Assembly (NCBI RefSeq): GCF_001949145.1
Contig: NW_019091398.1
Span: 556,085 to 583,012, forward strand
From: Acanthaster planci
Taxonomy: Eukaryota > Echinodermata > Asteroidea > Valvatida > Acanthasteridae
DNA: 26,928 nt
Reading direction: 5' to 3'
Numbering within the stretch: the first letter of the stretch is position 1; every line of letters starts with the position of its first letter. Of the stretch, positions 9,501 through 24,675 are shown piece by piece. Made by a program: the position numbers and the translations under genes. The notes under the pieces are model-generated. The model searched no databases. It was not told the origin of the DNA and was given only the letters and a program-made list of their open reading frames with translations.

Positions 9501-12500
9501 AAATGAAATAAATGATTGAATAAAATTTTCACTGGTTCAGATGCCAAAAAGACCTAAAAGGGATCAATCATTTGAAATAAACTTCAGAAATAATTTCCAC
9601 TCATTGTGGTCAAGTCACATCAGTGCTGTGCTAATTAAGTTGTGATGCAGTAGTAATGGGGGGACCTTTGGCCCCATCACCACATTCCATTGCTGGGCTA
9701 GCCAGCACTGTGAGCCAAAGTAAACACCCATTTGTCATTCACCTGCAAACACACATAGTAGCACTACACCTACATGTACATGTAGATAAGATTGCTCTTT
9801 ATCTTTTCGTTTTGTGTAAGAGGTCTTTGCATTTTTTGGTGTACTGTACATGTTTGTGCGTGATTTGTCATTACATTGTCCATTACACCGCATTTATTAA
9901 ATTCAATTACTTCATCTGATCAGTAGAATAGTGAAAATGTTCAAGTTGTGACACTCACTGAAAACAATGTGCTTTATAATTGTGTAATTCCTCCATTTAA
10001 TTGTTTCTTGAACACATGTGAGTTTGACAATGAAGGCAGTCAGCATCAATTAGTAAGGAAAACTCTAGCCCAGTAATTGAAGATCTAAATAGCTTAACCC
10101 AGAAGACATTAGTGAAACCTGTTGTGCAATTAAACCTGCAATTTAAAAAAACAATACAGCTTCAAATAAACTTGGTAAATCAATCAAGTATTCACCTCAT
10201 TCTCGAGCACTCTGCATGAAGTGGATAGATTTTGTGAATGGCTTTCTCAGTCCAATTCATAAGTGGGGTATTTATCTAGAATTAACTTTAGGATTCATGA
10301 TTCTGTCTCGCCACCAGCCACAGCAGAGGCAAGCAAAAGACAACAGCAGTTCATCGCTGAGTTTAATCGCCTGAAGGCCAGCCTGGAGCAAGAGGCTACA
10401 CGGATTGTCAAACCAGAATTGTAAGGATACATGTATATTTGTTTCAGTCGCAAGAAACTGCATGTAGACCTATTCCATGTAATTCTTAGTTCTATGTTGG
10501 TTCTGTAAAAGATGCATGACTATCACATGGCAAATAATATTTGCTGCGTGATAATGCAATATTATTCAGCGTCTTTAGTAGTCAAGGGAGGTTCAGGGAT
10601 GAAAGGTTAACAGAAATTGCAACACTGTTAGTTTGGTTCTGTTGTCTTTCCAGCAAGCAGTACTCACCATACATTCACACCAGTCTGGCTCCTTACTACA
10701 ACACCTACACAGTGCAATTCCTTCTTAGTCTGGTAAGTGCACGGATCGAGATTTGTCATGTGTACGCTCTGAAAAGGAATAAGATATACAAATCAACTTT
10801 TAAACACAAGTCTCTTCTCATGGTTAAAGCCGCTTGATGACGTGATCCAATGAAAATATAAGTCATTTTGTCAGTTAATGTTTAAGAGCTACATATGCGT
10901 ACATTCTGACAGTTGAATCTTGTGTCTGACATTTCAAACTGCTTTAAAATAAGTGTCAATTGTTATATTGTGTTCAAAATGTATCAGTTTTTGCCTACAA
11001 AATTACTAGTCACTATCTAGTCACATGTTCATTTGGTCTGTGAAACGACTGCCCTTGTTCCCTTTTTCCAGCCTCCTCATGTTCGGCATGGGTACATCAC
11101 TCGCAAGACTGCCATCGGCTTGGTGGATCCTGAGGTGTCACACAACATGGATGTGTAAGTCTCTAAATATCGCAACTCGGAAAATATAAATAGTGGTAGA
11201 AACATTGCCAAGTTTTATTTCATTGTGGTTTTCGTCCCCACTGGCTGCTCCCATTTCACCTTTCCTACTTTCAACTTGATTTCTTTTCAGTGGGTAAAAA
11301 GTGAATCAGAGTTTTTCCCTTGTATTTTTCCTTAAGAAATGTCGACCTAGTGCCAGGTGGGTAAAAAGTGAATCAGAGTTTTTCCCTTGTATTTTTCCTT
11401 AAGAAATGTCGACCTAGTGCCAGGTGGGTAAAAAGTAAATCAGAGTTTTTCCCTTGTATTTTTCCTCAAGAAATGTCGACCTAGTGCCAGGTTCTGTTCC
11501 AATTCCAGTAACATCGATGGATCCTAAACTTTCGTAAGTACATCCTGATCTTGCCAATGTCTTTGTTCACCTACAAGTAACCCTTTTGTGGGTTAAATTT
11601 GAATAAAGCCTGGTACACTGGGTTTATTTGATTGCACATACACATAACAATTTGAATTCTCCATACTAAAGACACTGTAGCTATAAGCGTTTGCTTACAT
11701 GAAAGATGTCTTGCACCAATACACTGTTTTCAATTGATAAGAAGGGCACAAAATTTAAAGGAACCAGTCAATTCCACAGATGGCAGTCGCTATGCAAAAG
11801 CTTGCCCTGAATCATGAGGTATAGCAACAGTGTCTGTAGACTGGGAAATCAAATTATGTTTATGTGCGATCAGATAACTCGGTGTACCAGATTTATTCAA
11901 CTTTAAGTCAGCAAACGGCTTATTGATGTTTAGATCTCAAGCTTTTATCTCAACATCCCTGATTGGATTTGTGATATGCTGCATGACACAGACCAAGAAG
12001 TCAGGGTCTCAAGGGTGGAAAAGACGGGATGGGCAGCACCAGACTACCCAAGTGGCCAGTGGTGAAGTTCAGGAAGACAGAAGATCCTAACAAGAAGCTC
12101 GACTGGGGTGACGTACCCAGATTGAGGTAATTCAATGCAAAAAAGTTATAAGTGCCTGACAGGTGTAGAATTTCACATATTGTTCAGTTTGGCTTGTTAA
12201 CATGTTTAATATGGGCGGTATTGATGAAAACTGTGGGCATTGATCACCTCTCAAAGTTGGGCTCGGGGACATGGGTCACCCAATATAGTCGTACATACAT
12301 GTTTTTGGTACTAAAACAAACTTAAAGTGGGACATTGCTATCCTCATTGAAGTGGCAGGGCATCCTAACTAAAAGTCAGGGCCCGTTTTCATTGCAGCCA
12401 CTTGACAATGTCATTATGAGTAATAGGTAACTCTGTCCCAAATTTGTGCTTACCTGAGCTTATGCTATTGCTCATGTGCCATTTCATGCGGTGGATATGC

Positions 12501-12965
12501 CAGAGGTAGCATGCACACAGAGATCTGTGTTGAGCCACTGATCTACATGTAACTATCTTTTTCCTCAGAGATTAAACATGTGTGCTATTGCTGTGATTAA
12601 TTACGACGTATTGGACACTTAAGTTAGCAGTGACATAAAATTGAGCAGAAAGGCTTGATTTTGGCTGATATAAGGTACATGTACTTGAGGCTCCTCTGCA
12701 TTAGAGTCGACTTGATTCTGACCTTTCATCTTACGCCCCACCTCTCAGAGACACCCTGAAGACCCAGTACAGCAGCAATGCTCAGGAGCGCATCAAGTTT
12801 GACTATGAGCGTACCAAGCAAGACTGGGATCGTATGGAGCTGGACAGGTTGAGGGAAATTCACGAAGTCAATCGTAGCCACATGCGCATCACCTGCGGTA
12901 CATATCTTGGCACCTCCAAAGGCTCCAACAAGGCCATCAAGAACCTGACCAAGGTTCTGGAATAG
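6514..12965 (+). CDS. Predicted ~296-aa sperm/cilium-type protein, tentatively TEPP/SPMIP8-like
   Basis: The gene appears complete in eight exons: 6514-6546, 8135-8312, 10318-10420, 10654-10732, 11072-11154, 11471-11533, 11992-12126 and 12749-12965 (TAG). All junction phases agree, giving 891 nt. The ATG at 6514 follows AAG, a good initiation context. The N-terminus (about residues 1-70) is acidic, Gln/Glu-rich and low-complexity, ending in a basic stretch. An alpha-helical Gln/Glu segment follows, then conserved-looking blocks: QYSPYIHTSLAPYYNTYT, PPHVRHGYITRKTAIGLVDP, LPKWPVVKFRKTEDPNKKLDW and a charged helical C-terminus with RTKQDWDRMELDRLREIHEV. There is no signal peptide or membrane segment. 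Size, Tyr/Pro-rich blocks and architecture recall sperm microtubule inner proteins. TEPP/SPMIP8 (about 300 aa) is my best match from memory, but the function is unproven. Exon 2 may instead stop at an in-phase donor after 8249, giving about 275 aa. The structure is well supported; the identity is weak. Confidence 0.8.
6547..8134 (+). other. Intron 1 of gene 2; nothing coding seen except a foldback repeat
   Basis: This 1.6-kb intron runs from GAG|GTATGG to TTGGCAG|GAG. It contains the inverted repeat at 7659-7749, listed separately. The open frame at 7517-7786 overlaps that inverted repeat and has no recognisable domain, so I read it as noncoding. Confidence 0.7.
7659..7749. repeat. 29-bp inverted repeat (foldback), imperfect
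   Basis: The arms 7659-7687 and 7721-7749 are reverse complements with two mismatches. The 33-bp loop contains a second small near-palindrome (CTTGTATATGTACAAG, 7700-7715). A further copy of the ACATGTAGGTT/CAACTTG words follows to about 7800. The form is that of a MITE remnant or hairpin-forming satellite fragment. No target-site duplication was identified. Confidence 0.65.
8404..8658. mobile_element. MITE copy A with terminal inverted repeats
   Basis: This ~255-bp noncoding element lies in intron 2 of gene 2. Its left end (GGGACCAATG...TGGCTCTGCTTAC, from 8406) is the approximate reverse complement of its right end (8627-8653, GCTCAGCAGAACCATGAAG then TTGGGCCC). The inside has repeated ATTCTGYRCTTA/GGTTAGC words. 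It aligns in the same orientation with the element at 8751-9008. No transposase frame is present. Confidence 0.6.
8751..9008. mobile_element. MITE copy B with terminal inverted repeats
   Basis: This is the better preserved sibling of the element at 8404-8658. The left end 8752-8778 (GGGTCCAATGTCATGGCACT then GCTTAC) is the near reverse complement of the right end 8978-9003 (GTAAGCAGCGCCATGAAATG then GGGCCC). The interior is built from alternating GGTTAGCGCAGAAT and ATTCTGTGCTTA words, which are themselves mutually complementary, so the element can fold at several scales. The open frame across 8720-8962 is a by-product of these repeats. Confidence 0.65.
9009..10317 (+). other. Remainder of intron 2 of gene 2; nothing recognised
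   Basis: This is AT-rich intronic sequence between MITE copy B and the acceptor CCACCAG at 10317. I see no splice-supported exon, RNA gene or further element. The frame at 9656-9919 has no domain and no matching splice sites. Confidence 0.6.
11291..11491 (+). repeat. Three tandem 67-bp copies spanning a 3' splice site and exon start
   Basis: The copies are 11291-11357, 11358-11424 and 11425-11491. The first two are identical; the third has two substitutions (A for G in GTAAATC, and CTCAAG for CTTAAG). Each unit contains a pyrimidine-rich tract, an AAG acceptor and the first 20 nt of the exon (AAATGTCGACCTAGTGCCAG). Only copy 3 runs into the full coding exon 11471-11533 in the right phase. 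Copies 1 and 2 are followed by GTGGGT, a plausible donor, so each could be a 20-nt decoy microexon. Confidence 0.92.
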
Positions 12966-14670
12966 TCCGTGCCACTCAGTATTCAAGATTAGTGTTTTCC
13001 AATGTAAGTTTAAATTCCTGTGTACGATGCATATTCAGTAGAAAGCTATTATCATGAAGCATGAACTACAGAAGACAATCCAACAACGGCAGTATTATCC
13101 ATAGTGCACAGTCTGTGCTATTTCTCAGTATCACAATTAATGATTCACTGCACGAGCAGTTCTTGAGGATTGTCTAAGCGGATCCGTTTAAAGACTGGTA
13201 GTCAAAGTAGTGGTTGCTGATGCAAGTGACCTGACTAAATTTCGTAGGCTGGTTCCAGCTAGTCAACCATTTGCCCACCAGTAATGAAGTCCAACAGTCT
13301 AGAGACTTGTAAAGATGACTGATCATAGTTCATCTTTGAACTTTCTCCAAGATGTTCATAATAATGTCCTTCTAGTAGAGGCAAAGGTTCCTTGAAACCC
13401 TTTCCTTAAAAATTGCAGGTAAGGAATATTTCAAATCTCAGACAGGTTGCGTGATTGACTGGAAATGCTGGAGGCTTCAAGTAAAAGCCATGAATAATGA
13501 TACGTTTGTGATTTATCTGGCAAGCGACCTTTTCTGATTTGGAACTTAGAACAAATTTTAGTTTTCAAACTTTTTAGACAATGAATATGGCTTCTTGGAA
13601 AGTTAATTAATTCTGTGAATCCAAATTGGGAGAAAATGTTTTGGGGAAAAATTGTAATGCAAATGTTTCAGTTAAATCACTTAACGCCATTTAGTTTCAA
13701 GGGCAAGGAGTTGATTTCAGACACCCATTGTTAAAATTGTGAGTGTAAAATAGAGAAAGAACAAATACAAAAAATTAAAAAATGGAATGAAAATATGATA
13801 ATGTAGGCAGGAAGAAGTCACAAGCAATACTAGTATGGACCTTGATGCCTTCACCGTTTTGTTTTCCATACAAAATATATTTTTATTACATTCCACCACA
13901 AGTACATTCTTTTTTTTTTTACATATATATATTTTTTGCCAAAACAAAGCTCTTGTGACAAATGTAAATGTAGTACGTTTCTTTTAGACAACAGCTTAAT
14001 ACGAAGTCAGAGTTTGGAAGACTCTGAAGCCATGTACAGTGTTTTTTATAAGCTGTAATTGAAATGTACATAAAAAATGGAATAGGCATTTAAAGGGCTA
14101 TTCTAGTTGCACCAGTCATGAATTGAGTTGAATTTTGGTATGGTGCTAAGACATGCTGGATGAAGGTTTTGTTTCATCCTGGTATACAGATTTTTTGTAA
14201 TGAGTAATGTAAGTTAATTGATTAACGGTTGTGTGATGCATACGTATGTAGTGAAATTGTGGCCCACCGTGAAATTCCTCCTGGGTTATTTAATCTGTAA
14301 GAAATTTAAACGGAAAGGGATGTGAGAAAATTGTAATGTTTCAGATTAATATGGTAATTACATGTTTCACTGAGTAAATTATCAGTTGTCCTAATCAATT
14401 TTGGTTGATAGGACCAGAAAGCAAAATGGCTTAGCAACCTCCAAGACACACCTTTCATTTGCTACTTTGTTACTTAGGTATTCCAAAACATATTTTTTTC
14501 CCAATATGATGGTCAGAAACAAGACAAATGCATCGTGACTGATCATGTACTTGTAGGGTTCCTATTCTTGTATAGTCATGTTCACTTCATTATTTCTGTA
14601 TTCTAGATGAACCATGGACTGTACTGCCCATTGTAAAACATGAACGAAATAAAACCAGAGTTTTGAGGGT
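12966..14670 (+). other. 3' region of gene 2, possibly with a 3' UTR intron
   Basis: The TAG at 12963-12965 is followed 38 nt later by a strong donor, AAT|GTAAGT (exon end 13003). A good acceptor, TTTCTGTATTCTAG, ends at 14606 and is followed 41 nt later by AATAAA (14648-14653). The simplest reading is a 3' UTR of about 100 nt interrupted by a 1.6-kb intron. The alternative is an unspliced 1.7-kb 3' UTR. No coding sequence is seen here; the frames at 13717-13947 and 14590-14793 are AT-rich noise. Confidence 0.5.
14648..14653 (+). terminator. Poly(A) signal AATAAA, candidate for gene 2
   Basis: I found no other AATAAA hexamer on the plus strand between the stop at 12965 and this point, and it sits 41 nt after a good splice acceptor. 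The cleavage site is not visible. Confidence 0.5.
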
Positions 14671-15114
14671 AAAAGCCTCTTTTAGCTTTCGTAGTCTTTC
14701 ACCAGAGACCTCCAGTACAAGGCATTTTAACAGTGCCTTTGACCTTTTCACCTTTAGGTTTTTCGAGGACACCAAGACAAATTCACAAACCAAACCTGCA
14801 TGACCTCAACACATAAAGCATCTTCCAATTGAAAAGCATGGGACTCAATGGCTCTGGAAGCCCTGTACATGTAGGTCCTGAGTTCAAGCAGTCGTCAACA
14901 TCACAAGCAAACTGTCTGAATATTGGTCTTCCCCAAGTTTAAAGAGACACCGTTGTAAACCAGGTTTTCATATCTTGCCATTTTGGCGGTTTCATGGCAT
15001 ACTCCTGAGCCGAAGAACTACGCGAAGGGTTCAAGTTCCAATTTCTGGTTTGATACCAAGTACAAACCAGTCTTTCATACGTGTATATTTAAAATTAAAG
15101 CACCGAATTACAAA
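14671..15114. other. Convergent intergenic segment, nothing recognised
   Basis: This lies between the likely 3' end of gene 2 and the tRNA-like sequence. Short open frames here have no domain resemblance. Confidence 0.5.
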
Positions 15115-15187
15115 GCATTGATGGCCAGGTGGCCAAAACTGCAGAACTTCTATTCCCAAGACCTGGGTTCGAATCCTGGGGAGGGGG
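15115..15187 (+). pseudogene. tRNA-like relic (tRNA pseudogene or SINE head)
   Basis: GGTTCGAATCC (15166-15176) is a perfect Pol III B box/T-loop. TGGCCAGGTGG lies upstream at 15122, exactly 46 nt before the T-loop, which is the spacing of a canonical tRNA with a short variable loop. The T-stem (CTGGG/CCTGG) pairs with wobbles. The presumptive acceptor strands (GCATTGA and GGAGGGG) and the anticodon stem do not pair, so this is not a working tRNA. A T-run (15192-15197) follows, as a Pol III terminator would. No SINE tail is evident. Confidence 0.55.
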
Positions 15188-15197
15188 GCACTTTTTT

Positions 15198-15839
15198 CAT
15201 TTCATTTAGGCAACTCTGATTGATAAATAATGATAAAAGCCAGCTCCTTCAAGGGTTAAGCCTTTCTGAAACTGGAAAGTGAGGCATTTTTATGATGCTG
15301 ATGCTTCATGCTTTGGATAAAAAATTTGAAACCTATCTTTACCTAAAAGAGGATCTTTTGAAGCGCAGCTTTGGTTCCCTCCACTATGAACTACATGTAT
15401 GGAAGACAAGACAGCCTACTTAATCATGAGAAATACATGCCAGTTTGCATCCATTTACATGCGCCTATACTCAATTCTAGGCGTATGTAAAATCATATTG
15501 AACTCGGAGGATCTGGGACTGTTAAGCTTAATACTACGTGTACTTAAACAATGTTTTGTCTTCAAAGCAGAGAACTGTATTTAAACGCTGTATGCATGCT
15601 TGCAAAAATGCTCCCCTATGTGCTTGTTACACATGACTTTGTCTACACGCTTGAATGCTTCCCGAAAACACTTGACCTATAACAACCAGCCTTTTTGCCA
15701 ATATTTGCCTTCAAAAGCAAAACAAAACAATGAGAAGCACATGGGTCGTGGGGCATCATCGCTGTGCTTCATTATCTGCTGTTTTCCCACAATGCTTGTG
15801 CCGTATTTTATCACAAACAGTAAATGGAAAACTAGTGTT
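15198..15839. other. Intergenic segment, nothing recognised
   Basis: This is the space between the two convergent transcripts. A small perfect hairpin (GAAGCACA at 15734-15741 with TGTGCTTC at 15763-15770) is present, but it lies beyond the likely SELENOO poly(A) signal and lacks SECIS core bases. Confidence 0.5.
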
Positions 15840-15845
15840 TTTATT
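15840..15845 (-). terminator. Poly(A) signal AATAAA, candidate for SELENOO
   Basis: TTTATT on the plus strand reads AATAAA on the minus strand, about 580 nt beyond the SELENOO stop, giving a 3' UTR of ordinary length. Other signals further down cannot be excluded. Confidence 0.45.
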
Positions 15846-16422
15846 TGAACAGATATCTGTAAATGTCATTATATATGCGAGAAGTGTACTTGAAACTGAT
15901 ACCTAAATGGACTTGTATTTGTGTTATCTTTGAAGTTTCTTGGTTTGTCTTTGTTTAAATACTTGAGGTACTTAACACATGCAAGAAATCATTGACTGTA
16001 CAGGCAAGGCAGGGAAATGTGAGAAATTTCACGATAAATACCAACGGAAAATATCTCCAGCAAAATGGAATAAACATTTTGAAGGTAATAAGGTTAGGTT
16101 CAATTCCCAATAGCTGGACGACTAAAATACAAACACACAGTGTTCCTTCAATTAAAAGCCTTTTCAAATTTGTGCAACCATGGCAACTGACAGACCGTAC
16201 ATAATGACAATGGGGGAGGCAAGCACGAGGCAGCGGCTTCGAGAAGGAGACCTCAACTAACATATATTAACACTCCAGAGGACTTGAGAAGTGGGGATGT
16301 GAGAGCATTGAAGAAGCCTGAGCAGCCACAGGAAACCCTGGTACCTCTGATGAAGAGTGCTCCTACGAGGTGTGTGGGATACACCTGCTGCAGTGTCAAC
16401 GTGACCGGCTGTCAACCGATCA

Positions 16423-21271
<4,849 letters not shown>

Positions 21272-22750
21272 TTTTATAGACTGGCTAGTCTGTACTAGCA
21301 TGAGCCCAACATATAGTTGTAGCACGTAGGGGGGGCCGGGGGGTGCGTGTTTTGAGAGTTTCCTATATTTGCTTGGATACAATTTTTTTAATCTCAGTGT
21401 CCCGTCCCTGAGGGGGGCTTTGCAGAGTAGATAATAGATTCTACAGCACAGAGACGATGTCCATTTCGTTGCATCCCGTTTACGTTTATTATATTGCCAT
21501 GGAGGAAGGCCCCTCCTTAGGCCCCCATGGCTCACTTTAAACTTGCGCGAGTTTTCCTCAGTCACGTAATTAGCTTTAAGCATGGCTTTAAGTAAACAGA
21601 TGATTGTTACTTGATAGCTGACAGTAACAAACGCTTGCGATTTTGGTAAGGAAATTTTGATCAATTAAATTCGTCTGCGATACTTCAGAGGCGCGCAGTT
21701 TCGACTAATAGCATGCGTTAAATTAAATAATGACAGAGGTCAACTCAAAATATCGTTGAAGTGGAACGTCGCCGCGGGGACCTTTGCCAGTGCAGCAAGG
21801 GGGGAGAATACGCAAAAGGCCTTGACTTTACATTAATAATAGGCTTGCTTGCTGATTCATAATGCTGAAGGTGGCAGTCGCGTAACTCATGTACGCTCCA
21901 AGGGTCCGAGTACATGCAAATTAACATTGGCTGATCTATGGCACGAAGCCCGGGAACAGACTACAAACAGTACAAATCATTCACGAAGGACGGTCTGAAA
22001 TCTGGTCTCCAATCGAAGTAATCGTTCCATGACTAGCGCATTTGTGCTGCCCGAATTATGAAAAGTGAATTTGAGTGTATCTCGTATCGCAAGTTCTGGC
22101 ACTGGACATCAGTACCGGCGCCTAAGTGGGCATGAGATATCACAGGCCTCCCTACACATAGTACAGAGTTCACCGGGGTGCCGGTCTAATTGAGTTACAC
22201 GACTACATGTAGTGTCTCATCATTTCAGGGTGCAGTCTGCACAGAACGAGGTAGGTTTCTTCTTCAATGTCACAATCATGACTTGAAGTTTGGCAAACCA
22301 TGGAGCTATCCTGAAATCCCTGTCACATAGGCCTACTTTACTTGCAATCTGCCAGAAAACAGGGTCAACAGCTGGGCCGTGACGCAAAGGCCTTCTGTTC
22401 GACTCAGGGCATGCATTCAGTTACTGAGTGACGCGCGTTTAAGAATTTGAATAATCACTGAGCAAGGACAATAATTCCTTTTTTGCAGCCTGAAAACTCT
22501 CTCTGCTAGTTTTGTGAAAGTGCTTTGTCAAAGATGCTGGCAGTTGGTAGGCCTATACATGTACATCAAGTGCCAATACATGATTTCCCGTATAGGCCAA
22601 AAAATTCGAAAGAACCAATTTATGCTGCGATCTCCTCAAGGGCTTATTTGCTTTTATCAGAATTGCTGGTATCCACACTCTTCATAAAAACTGAACGTAT
22701 AAGGTGACAGACGCGCAGCATACTGCATAAAAAAAATTAAGGTTTGCTTT
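21272..22750. other. SELENOO upstream region; no gene recognised
   Basis: This holds the presumed SELENOO promoter and 5' UTR, with a G-rich patch near 21328-21344 and a GC-richer stretch around 21770-21800. The minus-strand frame of the first SELENOO exon extends back to 21664 without homology. I see no TATA box that I would defend and no further exon. Confidence 0.5.
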
Positions 22751-24240
22751 GGGCCTAAGGTACAAAAAGTACAAATAAGATCCTTGTAGGTATAAGCAAA
22801 ATTTGAAATAGAAAATCCAAAATGGCATATGCAAATATAAAGTGAAGTACAGGCGCCAAGCTGGCGATAATAGTCCAGTATGTAATAATTACAGTATGTA
22901 CCGCCCAGGTTTTATTACAAATATGTTGAAATAAGCATTCCACACAGTTTACAAACATTACAGCATAACATTATGTACAATTAGACATAACATTAAAATA
23001 CAGTATACATGTACATTGATATTGGAATATGCTGAGCCTTAAAATAGCCATTAAAACTCGAACACTTTGAATGTCTGCACACTACTGGCACACCGTCACG
23101 TTTGACATTGTACGGCACACTATTCCACAATGTAGGATCAGCAAAGACACGATCCCCGGTTGTTACGCCGCTTACGAACTGAGGGATAGGAAAGGAGGAC
23201 ACTGGCCATTATCTGAGCCACGCAGACTGTAACGAGAATGTGGTCGAACATACCGTGGATTAACTTGGATATTCCGGACTTACTCCATGTAAAAGTTTTA
23301 TATGTCAACAATGATATTTCAAACTTGATCCTAACTGGGAGCCAGTGCAAATCAATTAATACAGGAGTAACGTCACGTGGCTGAACTAAGGGGTCTTCAG
23401 ACTCACCAACCTGGCTAAGGCAGTTTGAACAGATTGAAGTTTACTTATCATGGGTGTCTGGTAAACAGTAACATAAACTATTGCAATAGTCTAGCAAGCT
23501 GAAGTAATAAATGCCTGCACTATAGCATCTCCGTGCTTCTTCGGGACAGAAACTTTCTAGTTAATTAACTTAAAATTGTGCAAATGAAGTTTTACAAGTT
23601 TATAGCAATGTGGGTGTTCATCGACAGATTATCGTCAACAATACTCCCAAGTTACGAACCAAATATGCAGTATAGGTAAAACCACCGAATCTCCAACTCA
23701 GACACTATTAATAGTCACCTTAGCAAATTGCTGTCGGGAACCATTGCATTCAGATTTGCCATCATTTATACACGGCCCATTAGCAATCATCCATTGTCGT
23801 AAATCACTTATTCAAGACTCCATACTGGACATTGTCAAATTCTGGCTGTCGTCAGAATCAGGGGAAAAAGATAAAGGAAGTTGTGTGTCATCAGCAAAGC
23901 ACTGAACTTGTGGATGGTGCCACTCAACAATACCGAACAACTGACTTGTGTACAATTATAAAAAGTAATGGACCCAGAAAAAGATCCTTGCGGCACACAC
24001 CTTCCCAGATGAAACTTTTCAGAAAGTGTATTTAACCAAAACGTGTGATCTATTTGTCAAATAAAAATTAAACACGTGGGCCGCCCAACCTAATTTTGGT
24101 ATTATGAAGTCTATCCAGCAAAATCCTGGTCAAATGCTGCACTTAAATTGAGTGAAACCAACAAAGAAACATATTTACGGTTAATTGCCATTAATAATCT
24201 TTTTCAAACTTGAAGTAGGCCTAAGCAAATGAACCTTGCC
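22750..24240 (-). mobile_element. Decayed L2/CR1-type LINE, reverse-transcriptase 3' half
   Basis: Minus-strand translation in several broken frames shows the ordered motifs of a non-LTR retrotransposon reverse transcriptase. LLVSLNLSAAFD (about 24165-24125) is the motif A region. VPQGS (23996-23982) is motif B. FADD (23898-23887) is the catalytic motif C. Then come LRQWMIANG, LDYCNSL (around 23490), KLQSVQTALARLV, LHWLPV (23350-23333), and a GDR...LWNSVP tail near 23160-23110. Frameshifts and stops make it nonfunctional. The sequence on to about 22750 would be its 3' UTR. The 5' end (endonuclease) is missing, as in typical 5'-truncated insertions. Confidence 0.85.
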
Positions 24241-24477
24241 CGCAAACCGTTGATATACGACCCATACCTCCAAAGTATAATTATGATGATGACCTTCGAT
24301 CAAGATCAGTTGCACACGACAGGATATGCCCTCAATTATTGCATCCGCAAAGTACTCATCAACCTCGCGGGTGATCCAGTATATTCTCAGAAATGTTGAC
24401 TGAGGTGATTCATTAGTAATGTACCGGAATCACCATATTTCAAGTTTTCTGGGGAGTATGTAGCTCGATAGTGGCAA

Positions 24478-24675
24478 TTTCAGGCAGAAATGGCTTGTCA
24501 AACAATAATCATCTCGATTTTCTCTTGAAGTATCCACTTTTACTCCTGGGTATAGAAAGACACATGGAGTATAAGGTATAATAACTTGCCCTAGGTCACA
24601 GGCATGCCAATCGCGGGATTTGACCCCGATTTTACGATTAGGAGTTTTATTTCCAAGCCAAGTGGCCACGTCCAG
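24478..24675 (-). mobile_element. tRNA-derived SINE with MIR-like 3' segment
   Basis: On the minus strand, TGGCCACTTGG (from 24668) resembles an A box and GGGGTCAAATCCC resembles a B box/T-loop at near-tRNA spacing, with an ACTCCTAATCG anticodon-region sequence between them. Next comes TGTGACCTAGGGCAAGTTA (24600-24582) and, further on, CCCAGGAGTAAAAGTGG. The TGTGACCTTGGGCAAGT block and a following 'GTAAAATGGG' are hallmarks of the 3' half of MIR-type SINEs, which shares sequence with L2 LINE tails. The acceptor stem does not pair, so it is an old copy. The 3' border is uncertain. Confidence 0.62.

Noticed and set aside
15729-15772. Perfect GAAGCACA/TGTGCTTC hairpin considered as a SECIS element for SELENOO
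   Set aside because: On the minus strand it has ATGA at the base of the 5' arm but no matching GA on the 3' arm. It also lies past the likely poly(A) signal, and the gene encodes Cys at the Sec position.
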